From Rhodoferax sp. PAMC 29310 (GTDB lineage Bacteria; Pseudomonadota; Gammaproteobacteria; Burkholderiales; Burkholderiaceae_C): a DNA stretch of 64,000 nucleotides. The notes below the pieces were generated by a model. It made no database searches, was not told the DNA's origin, and was given only the letters and a program-made list of their open reading frames with translations. This document shows positions 57,818 through 64,000 of this stretch, one piece after another. The position numbers and the translations under genes were made by a program. The stretch lies in the NCBI RefSeq assembly GCF_017948265.1, contig NZ_CP072852.1:1922001-1986000 (forward strand), written 5' to 3'. Position 1 is the first letter of the stretch; each line of letters opens with the position of its first letter.

Positions 57818-59371
57818 ATGTCTGACATCCAAACCGCCGCCGCCCCGATTGACGAAAACCAGTTGATCCTGGAGCGCCGGGAAAAGCTCAAAGCCATCCG
57901 TCAACAGCAAGCCGAGGGCAAGGGCGTCGCCTTCCCCAATGACTTCAAGCCCGCCGACCACGCCGACACCTTATTCGCCGCTCATGCCGGGCAAACCGCT
58001 GAAGGCCTGCTGGAGCAGGGCAGCATCGCCAAAGTGGCCGGGCGCATGATGCTCAAACGCGTCATGGGCAAAGCCAGCTTCGCCACCCTGCAAGACAGCA
58101 CCGGGCGCATTCAGGTCTATATCAAAGGCGAAGAAATTGGCGAAGAGTTGTACGCCAGCTTCAAGCACTGGGACTTGGGCGACATCGTGGGCGCTGAAGG
58201 CCGGGTGTTCAAGACCAAAACGGGTGAACTATCGATTCACGCCACCAGCATTCGCCTGCTGACCAAGAGTCTGCGCCCCATGCCGGACAAGTTTCATGGC
58301 ATGAACGACCAAGAGGTGAAATACCGCCAGCGCTACGTCGATCTGATGACCGACGAAGATGCCCGCAAGCGCTTTACAGCCCGCAGCAAGGCGGTCAGCG
58401 GCATTCGCGAATTCATGGTGGCGCACAACTTCCTGGAAGTCGAGACCCCCATGCTCCACCCGATTCCCGGTGGCGCCAACGCCAAGCCTTTCACCACCCA
58501 CCACAACGCGCTGGACCAGCAGATGTTCTTGCGCATTGCGCCGGAGCTGTACCTGAAGCGCCTGATCGTGGGTGGCTTTGACCGCGTGTTCGAGATCAAC
58601 CGCAGCTTCCGCAACGAAGGCATTTCGGTGCGTCACAACCCCGAATTCACCATGATGGAGTTCTATGCGGCGTACTGGGACTACCAGGACCTGATGACCT
58701 TCACCGAGGCCCTGATTCGGGACGCGGCGCAAAAAGCCGTCGGCACTCTTCAACTGACCTACGGCGGCAAGGCAGTGGACCTGGCTCAGCCATTTGAGCG
58801 CTTGACCATTCACGAAGCCATTTGCAAATACACCGACGCCGGCCAGCCGCTGGAAGACGGCACCGGTCTCATGGTCGACAACCCAGCTTGGCTGATCAAC
58901 GCACTGCGCAAGCTGGGGTTGTCTGAGGCCAAAAACAAGCTCTCCACCCGCTCGCTGGCCAGCCTGCAGGTGATGTACTTTGAAGAAACCGTGGAAGACA
59001 AGCTGTGGCAACCCACCTTCATCTGCGAGCACCCGGTCGAAATTTCCCCATTGGCGCGTGCCAGTGACCACAAACCTGGCGTGACCGAGCGTTTTGAGCT
59101 GTACATCACCGGCCGTGAATTCGGCAACGGCTTCTCAGAGCTGAACGACGCTGAAGAGCAAGCCGCGCGGTTTCACGCCCAGGTGGCCGCCAAGGACGAT
59201 GGCGACGACGAAGCCATGTACTACGACCACGACTTCATTCGCGCCCTGGAATACGGCATGCCCCCCACCGGCGGTTGCGGCGTGGGTCTGGACCGCTTGA
59301 TGATGTTGTTGACAGACAGCAGCAGCATTCGGGACGTGATCCTTTTCCCCGCCTTGCGCCGGGAATCTTAA
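57818..59371 (+). CDS. lysS: Lysyl-tRNA synthetase (class II)
   Basis: A 517-residue class II synthetase. An N-terminal OB fold for the anticodon ([19 protein letters not shown]) leads to the catalytic core. Motif 1 is [18 protein letters not shown], motif 2 [17 protein letters not shown] and motif 3 [13 protein letters not shown]. The first 40 residues carry a charged [14 protein letters not shown] helix as in other bacterial LysS. Length is usual (about 500). The start lies 120 bases from the divergent YggT gene. Confidence 0.96.
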   Translation: MSDIQTAAAPIDENQLILERREKLKAIRQQQAEGKGVAFPNDFKPADHADTLFAAHAGQTAEGLLEQGSIAKVAGRMMLKRVMGKASFATLQDSTGRIQVYIKGEEIGEELYASFKHWDLGDIVGAEGRVFKTKTGELSIHATSIRLLTKSLRPMPDKFHGMNDQEVKYRQRYVDLMTDEDARKRFTARSKAVSGIREFMVAHNFLEVETPMLHPIPGGANAKPFTTHHNALDQQMFLRIAPELYLKRLIVGGFDRVFEINRSFRNEGISVRHNPEFTMMEFYAAYWDYQDLMTFTEALIRDAAQKAVGTLQLTYGGKAVDLAQPFERLTIHEAICKYTDAGQPLEDGTGLMVDNPAWLINALRKLGLSEAKNKLSTRSLASLQVMYFEETVEDKLWQPTFICEHPVEISPLARASDHKPGVTERFELYITGREFGNGFSELNDAEEQAARFHAQVAAKDDGDDEAMYYDHDFIRALEYGMPPTGGCGVGLDRLMMLLTDSSSIRDVILFPALRRES

Positions 59372-59411
59372 GAGAAATAGGCCTCAAGCCTCCGCTCCAC
59401 CTGCACAAGCA

Positions 59412-59428
59412 GCTATGACAACAATAGC
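59412..59428. repeat. GCTAT-N7-ATAGC palindrome, copy 4
   Basis: Arms GCTAT/ATAGC with spacer GACAACA. It spans the start codon (ATG 59415) of the YgjP-like gene, so a hairpin would mask it. The left flank CTGCACAAGCA nearly equals that of copy 3. Confidence 0.65.
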
Positions 59429-59960
59429 AACCCAACCCTTTCGCTACCTGCAAGGCTATCCATTGGAGACGCTGGCGCAGATTGAGAAGATGCGGGAGGA
59501 GCAGCGCTTGGGGGATTGGCTGAAAAACCGCTACCCCGCAGCGCACGGCGTGCGCACAGACAAGGCCTTGTTTGAGTACGTGCAGTCGCTCAAACAAGAG
59601 CACCTGCGCGGCGCCGACCCGCTGAACAAGGTGGCCTATGACAGCAAGCTGCATGTGGTGCAGCACGCGCTGGGCACCCACACCACCATTTCCCGCGTGC
59701 AGGGCAACAAACTGAAAGCCAAGCGCGAGATTCGCATTGCCACCCTGTTCAAAGACGTGCCGGATGAGTTTTTGCGGATGATTGCCGTGCACGAACTGGC
59801 CCACATCAAAGAGCGCGGCCATGACAAGGCCTTCTACCAGCTGTGCACCTACATGGAGCCCCGCTACCACCAGCTTGAATTTGAGGTGCGCGTCTACCTC
59901 ACCCACCTGGAAAACCAGGGCCCAAAGCTTTGGAGCACAGCGCCAAAGCGGGAAGACTGA
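59415..59960 (+). CDS. YgjP-like zinc metallopeptidase domain protein
   Basis: A 181-residue protein of the YgjP/DUF45 metallopeptidase family. HELAHIKERGHDKAFYQLC supplies HExxH and the third ligand histidine near residues 126-136. The N-terminal half is helical and charged (LAQIEKMREEQRLGDWLK). These are soluble, minigluzincin-like proteins; substrates are unknown. It begins 43 bases after the lysS stop. The start codon lies inside a short dispersed palindrome. Confidence 0.88.
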   Translation: MTTIATQPFRYLQGYPLETLAQIEKMREEQRLGDWLKNRYPAAHGVRTDKALFEYVQSLKQEHLRGADPLNKVAYDSKLHVVQHALGTHTTISRVQGNKLKAKREIRIATLFKDVPDEFLRMIAVHELAHIKERGHDKAFYQLCTYMEPRYHQLEFEVRVYLTHLENQGPKLWSTAPKRED

Positions 59961-60413
59961 TCAACCACTGTCTGAAATCAACGAGGCCGTTCAACCACCC
60001 TAAGCAGCTCGAGCGAACTCCCGCCCATAATGCGATCATTGTTATTGCATGGCGCCTGGACCACTCTCAACGCGGATCACACTCAAATGCCAACTAGCGT
60101 CTCGCGGCCGACCATTGCCGAAGCAGAGGTCGGTTCACCAATGAGCGCTTCCACCAAAGCGCTTTTAAGTGCTGGTGCTGCGGCCATTGCCGTCAGCGCC
60201 GTGGGAATTAGCGTGACGAATGACCCAGCGTGGCATCTTTTTTTCGACAATTTCCATTGGACTATCAGCTTTACAGTCGCGGCCATTCTGGCTTGGCGGC
60301 ATCAACGCCACGATAAAAACAACGACCATATTGACTCGCGCTGGATGGCCTACGGGTTGATCGCCTATGCCTTGGGTGACCATGCCCCTGGAATCCGTAT
60401 CCCATAACCGAGA

Positions 60414-61234
60414 TCATGAGTTGGCTTGCTTGGGCTGATTAGCAAGCCAGTTTTGCTCGAACCGCACCGGGCTGACGTAGGCCAGTGTCGAATGCAGTCG
60501 AGTCCGGTTATACCAAAGCATCCAAGCAATCGTTTCATCCTTTGCCTCCCGCTGAGTCTTGAACTTCTGTCCGTATAACCGTTCCACCTTCAATGATCCA
60601 AACAGCGTCTCGCTGCAGGCGTTGTCCCAACAGTTGCCGCGCCGGCTCATTGAACTGGTGATGTCGTACTCCTTGAGCACTTCCCGGAAGTCCTTGCTGG
60701 CGTACTGACTGCCGCGGTCGCTATGGAACATCAGGCCAGCCTGCTTGCCCGGATGCCGCTTGAACCATGCCATGCGCAGCGCATCAATGACGATGTCCCG
60801 CGTCATTTCCTCTCGTAACGACCAGCCCACTACTTGGCGGCTGAACAGGTCAATCACCACGGCCAGAAACAACCAGCCTTCGTCCGTGGCGATGTACGTG
60901 ATGTCACCCACCCAGACCTTGTCGGGTGCTGCCACATCGAACTCCCGGTTGAGCAGGTTGGGTGAGATCGCTAGATCGTGATTGCTATCGGTGGTGACCT
61001 TGAAGCGTCGCTTTCCCTTGGCACGGATGCCGTGCAACTGCATGAGCTTTTGCACGCGCTCTTTGCCCACACGGATGCCACGGGCAAGCAGCTCCTTCCA
61101 GGTGCGTGGCCAGCCGTAGCCGCCTCGCGTCTCGGCATGGATGGCCTTGATGTGCACCAGCAAGGCGTCATCGCTCAGGTGGCGGAGCTGGGCCGGACTG
61201 GCCAGTCGCACAAAGTGTTCGTGGTACCCGGCGA
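60414..61234 (-). pseudogene. IS3-family transposase OrfB, main part
   Basis: The C-terminal 265 or more residues of an IS3-family DDE transposase: WVGDITYIATDEGWLFLAV (first Asp), FHSDRGSQYASKDF (second Asp) and NACSETLFGSLKVERL (Glu). The N-terminal codons lie at 62567-62650, beyond the IS256 element. Removing 61227-62566 rejoins ...VLGVSIAGYHEHFVRLASP in frame. The catalytic core is complete, but the gene is broken at residue about 27 of OrfB. Confidence 0.88.
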
Positions 61235-62566
61235 GAGGGTGTAAGAAGTTTTGTGTAAACGGTTATTTGGCAGCAAACTGCTGTCTTGCATGGAGCCGAG
61301 ATGACCGTAGAGATGAAACCCTTACCCGCCGAGCTGATTGACGCCCTGTTGGCCGACTACAAAAAGCCCGAAGACCTGATTGGCCAGAATGGCCTCTTGA
61401 CGCAGCTCACCAAAGCCTTGGTCGAGCGAGCTTTGCAAGCCGAATTGACCGGCCACCTGGGTCACGGCAAGAACCAGTTGGTTGCCAATGAAGCGGGCAA
61501 CACCCGCAACGGGTGCAGCAAGAAAACGCTCAAAGGCGATTTTGGCCAGCTACCCATAGAAATCCCCCGTGACCGCGCCGGCACCTTCGAGCCCCAACTG
61601 ATTGGCAAACACCAGACCCGCTGGAGCGGCTTTGACGACAAGATACTGTCGCTGTATGCCCGAGGCATGACGGTACGCGAGATTCAAGGCCATCTGCAGG
61701 AGATGTACGGCGCCGAAGTGTCTCCTACCCTGATTTCATCCGTGACCGACGCCGTCATGGACGAGGTCAAAGCCTGGCAGTCGCGCCCCTTGGAGGCGCT
61801 GTACCCCATCGTCTACATGGACTGCATTCACGTCAAGGTGCGCGACAACGGTACTGTGCGGGTCAAGGCCCTGTACTTGGCCATTGGCGTCAACCTGGAC
61901 GGCCTCAAAGAGGTACTGGGCCTGTGGATGGCCCAAACCGAAGGGGCCAAGTTCTGGCTGCAGGTGGTGACTGAACTGAAGAATCGGGGCGTGGCTGACA
62001 TCTTTATCGCCTGCGTAGATGGGCTCAAAGGTTTCCCTGACGCCATTGAGGCAGTCTTCCCCAAGGCGACGGTGCAGCTTTGCATTGTTCACATGGTGCG
62101 TCACAGCCTGAACTTCGTGGGGTGGAAACAGCGCAAGGAAGTCGCCGCGGATTTGCGGCTGATTTACGCTGCGCCCACTGAATCCGAAGCTGAGCGACAA
62201 CTCACGGCATTCGAGGTCAAATGGGACGATTCCTTCGCTCCGATTGGGCGCTCCTGGCGGCGCAACTGGACACGCTTGATACCGTTCTTTGAATACCCGC
62301 CAGACATCCGAAAAGTGATTTACACGACCAACGCCATTGAGTCCGTGAACATGAGCCTGCGCAAAATAACCAAGACCCGCGGCTCGTTCCCAACTGAGGA
62401 CGCAGTGTTCAAGCTGTTCTATCTGGCACTGAACAACATCAGCCAGAAATGGACGATGCCGATTCGGGATTGGAAGGCTGCTCTGAACCGCTTTACCATT
62501 CAGTTTGACGAGCGCATGCCGCGCGTCTAACTTAACCGCCGTTTACACAAAATTCGGGACACCCTC
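61235..62566 (+). mobile_element. IS256-family insertion sequence nested in the IS3 element
   Basis: 1,332 bases. The ends are GAGGGTGT outward on both sides, with inner shared blocks TTTTGTGTAAACGG (left to 61262; right from 62539). CCCGGCGA occurs directly outside both ends (61227-61234 and 62567-62574), an 8-base target duplication as expected for this family. One complete transposase gene is inside. The exact duplication suggests a fairly recent insertion. Confidence 0.93.
61301..62530 (+). CDS. IS256-family transposase (mutator type)
   Basis: A 409-residue DDE transposase. The catalytic residues lie in PIVYMDCIHVKVRDNG (Asp), FIACVDGLKGFPDAIEAVFP (Asp) and TTNAIESVNMSLRK (Glu). The CIVHMVRHSLNFVGWK block is the mutator-family signature. 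The start ATG 61301 (MTVEMKPLPAELID) follows GGAGCCGAG. It looks intact and potentially active. Confidence 0.93.
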   Translation: MTVEMKPLPAELIDALLADYKKPEDLIGQNGLLTQLTKALVERALQAELTGHLGHGKNQLVANEAGNTRNGCSKKTLKGDFGQLPIEIPRDRAGTFEPQLIGKHQTRWSGFDDKILSLYARGMTVREIQGHLQEMYGAEVSPTLISSVTDAVMDEVKAWQSRPLEALYPIVYMDCIHVKVRDNGTVRVKALYLAIGVNLDGLKEVLGLWMAQTEGAKFWLQVVTELKNRGVADIFIACVDGLKGFPDAIEAVFPKATVQLCIVHMVRHSLNFVGWKQRKEVAADLRLIYAAPTESEAERQLTAFEVKWDDSFAPIGRSWRRNWTRLIPFFEYPPDIRKVIYTTNAIESVNMSLRKITKTRGSFPTEDAVFKLFYLALNNISQKWTMPIRDWKAALNRFTIQFDERMPRV

Positions 62567-62650
62567 CCCGGCGATGCTCACCCCCAGTACGCGGCACTGT
62601 ACCGAGATCGGCCATGTGCTGCGGTGGCGCTGGATGAAGGCGTACTTCAA
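62567..62650 (-). pseudogene. IS3-family OrfB, N-terminal stub
   Basis: The first codons of orfB, cut off by IS256. The frame reads LKYAFIQRHRSTWPIS and on to VLGVSIAG, beginning at TTG 62650 or through a -1 shift at the GCAAAGGG near the orfA stop. Such a shift is the usual way IS3 elements make OrfAB. It continues in the fragment at 61234. Confidence 0.8.
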
Positions 62651-62943
62651 ATCGATCCCTTTGCGAAGTACGCCGTCGCTTTTCCCAGAATGTCGCGCTC
62701 CATCTTCACACGCGCCAGCTCGGCTCGCAGTCGGCTGATTTCCATCTGCTCGGCGCTGACCAATACCTTGCTATCAGCTCCCTTGAGCTGGCCCTGGCGC
62801 TGCGCCTTGACCCAATTGAACAACGTCTGGTCGACCACTCCCAGCTTGCGTGCCGCGGCTGCAATGCTCTGGCCACCTTCGACCAGTCGAACTGCTTCTT
62901 GCTTGAATTCGAGCGTGTAGCGCGCTCTTGCTGTCTTCGTCAT
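62647..62943 (-). CDS. IS3-family transposase OrfA
   Basis: A 98-residue DNA-binding protein. The helix-turn-helix reads YTLEFKQEAVRLVEGGQSIA, then AAARKLGVVDQTLFNWVKAQ. A leucine-zipper-like helix (EISRLRAELARVKMERDILGK) follows. It is complete, starting at ATG 62943 (MTKTARARYTLEF). It belongs to the IS3 element that interrupts the sensor gene. Confidence 0.92.
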   Translation of the reverse strand: MTKTARARYTLEFKQEAVRLVEGGQSIAAAARKLGVVDQTLFNWVKAQRQGQLKGADSKVLVSAEQMEISRLRAELARVKMERDILGKATAYFAKGSI

Positions 62944-64000
62944 TTCCGTTCTCCTTGCGTGAATTTAAACACTCAGCAAGAGATACGTTTTTCGAGGGCA
63001 AGGTCAGGGTCAATACATATGGGACTTCCAGGTGGCCTCGTGGTACACGCCCTTTCCTGCTCCAGCCGACTTGTTTTATCTGCTGTTGGGGCCCTGCATC
63101 TTCACAGCGCAGGCGATGCAGATCAAGAAGGGAACAACACCCCATCAACGTCGACTGGCATGGCTTGACAGCGGCTTGCTGACCGTCGCGATCCTCACCC
63201 TCACCCTGACACTTTATGTCCCCAAGCGTGGTGATTTCAGCCTACTGGCGTTGGGCACCATGGTCTCCTATCCCGTCACGCTGTTTGCCGCATTTGGCAT
63301 AACGCTCGTCATGATTCCAACCCTTCGGCTGCATTTGACCAGGAGTCTGATATTTTTTACGGCCGGGCTAGCGATCACAGCATTCTCCTGGCTGTGGTGG
63401 AAAATGATGGCCCTGGACGGCTCCAACACCTATAACGCGAGGCTCAACCTGCCATTTTCTGCTGCCGCATTGATGATCGGCTATGCCCTGACCCAATGGC
63501 GCCTGGAAAAAAAATTCGGACCCAAAATGGGACCGCCAATGCGAGGGTGCGCTGCGGCAACTGCCTATTGCGGCCGTTGTCGGGGCATCGTTGGCCATCG
63601 CAGTAAATCACGCACTCGCCCTACTTCCGCCAGTGGCATTATTCATTGCAGATCTGGGGTGTGCTGTCGTCATTGTTCTCGCCATCCTCCGGCAAGGCGC
63701 CATGCTCAAAGAGAGGGACCAGCTTTTGGAGACCAAAGATGCGCTGCTGACGATCCAACGCGCACTGGCCCAAGAGCAGAGTTTGCTCAAGTCGTTGATT
63801 GGCGCGATACCTGACCTTGTATGGCTGAAGGATCAAGCGGGCCAATACCTGAGTTGCAACCCCATGTTTGAAAACTATCTGGGCGCCAGCGAAAAGGCCA
63901 TTTTGGGCAAAACCGACTACGACTTCGTTGACCAATCGCTGGCGGACGTTTGGCGTGAAATCGACATGAACGCCATTGCCACCCCAGGCGTTCATACCAC

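Larger units (their letters stand above)
60381..63017 (-). mobile_element. IS3-family insertion sequence, itself interrupted
   Basis: An IS3-type element read on the minus strand. Its 5' end is at about 63017 (TGTATTGACCC), then come orfA and orfB, and the far end lies near 60381. The two ends share only an imperfect repeat: TGACCCTGACCTTG against TGACCATGCCCCTG. I found no clear 3-4 base target duplication, so each end is uncertain by several bases. Without the IS256 insert and one target copy it would be about 1.3 kb, normal for the family. Confidence 0.8.
60030..64000 (+). pseudogene. Membrane/PAS sensor gene interrupted by nested insertion sequences
   Basis: The 5' part (about 60030-60383; likely ATG 60087 or 60141) encodes membrane helices and ends SRWMAYGLIAYALGD, where insertion-sequence DNA begins. 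The 3' part resumes near 63018 as WDFQVASWYTPFPAPADLFY, with six or more further helices. A second break lies at an A8 run (63507-63514): seven A would join WRLEK to the frame that continues LRQLPIAAVVGASLAIAV, a coiled linker and a PAS domain (LIGAIPDLVWLKDQAGQYLS). That frame stays open to the window edge, so the output domain (often GGDEF or histidine kinase) is not seen. The gene cannot make its original product. Confidence 0.8.

Noticed and set aside
62899..63182. Short plus-strand frames at the IS3/sensor junction
   Set aside because: They start inside IS3 sequence and are not the frame (WDFQVASWY) that continues the sensor protein.

Overview
The window looks like a chromosomal segment of a betaproteobacterium of the order Burkholderiales, most likely Comamonadaceae (Rhodoferax/Polaromonas-like). 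This is an inference from gene content, protein flavour and gene order; there is no rRNA gene to anchor it. Nearly all of it is dense core genome. I see no tRNA, rRNA, CRISPR array, phage or plasmid module, and no convincing new multi-gene system.

Layout. 0-12 kb: end of a branched-chain amino acid permease (livH), a methionine gamma-lyase with a divergent Lrp-type regulator, a frameshifted degenerate-GGDEF/EAL protein, an overlapping acetyltransferase/carbon-nitrogen hydrolase pair, rarA, lolA, ftsK and a Crp/Fnr regulator. 12-17 kb: trxB, ribosomal proteins L28 and L33, a fatty acid desaturase, rsmB, a DUF1653 gene and slyX. 17-18 kb: an IS481-family element. 18-33 kb: long-chain acyl-CoA ligase, RhlE-type helicase, orn, an M48 protease, phhB, rsgA, a decayed hisC paralogue, cobD/cbiB, a Nudix CoA pyrophosphatase, the rpsP-rimM-trmD-rplS operon, and a pit/phoU-like pair that are both frameshifted. 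33-45 kb: a TCA-cycle island. acnB, a small exported protein, a CitE/HpcH-type lyase and mdh lie on the minus strand; a GntR regulator and sdhCDAB-sdhE-gltA lie on the plus strand. 45-57 kb: leuC-leuD-leuB, asd, fimV, truA, trpF-trpB-trpA and accD. 57-60 kb: a YggT protein, lysS and a YgjP-like metalloprotease. 60-64 kb: a membrane/PAS sensor gene split by an IS3-family element that itself carries an IS256-family element.

How the genes work together. The island around 33-45 kb encodes aconitase, malate dehydrogenase, succinate dehydrogenase with its flavinylation factor, and citrate synthase. A GntR regulator sits in the divergent centre next to a 12-bp perfect palindrome, so it is the natural candidate regulator. 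The 45-57 kb stretch combines leucine, aspartate-family and tryptophan biosynthesis with fatty acid initiation (accD), a common beta/gammaproteobacterial arrangement.

The most useful observations are these. (1) The hisC paralogue has three lesions: no usual start codon beside a 7-bp tandem repeat, a frameshift at an A7 tract, and the PLP lysine replaced by arginine. (2) The IS256-in-IS3-in-sensor nesting reconstructs exactly, with an 8-bp target duplication. (3) A short dispersed palindrome, GCTAT-N7-ATAGC, occurs at least four times. (4) Single-base indels, several in homopolymers, occur in five genes; they may be decay, phase variation or sequencing error. (5) Adjacent genes share start or stop codons inside CATG and CTAG palindromes.
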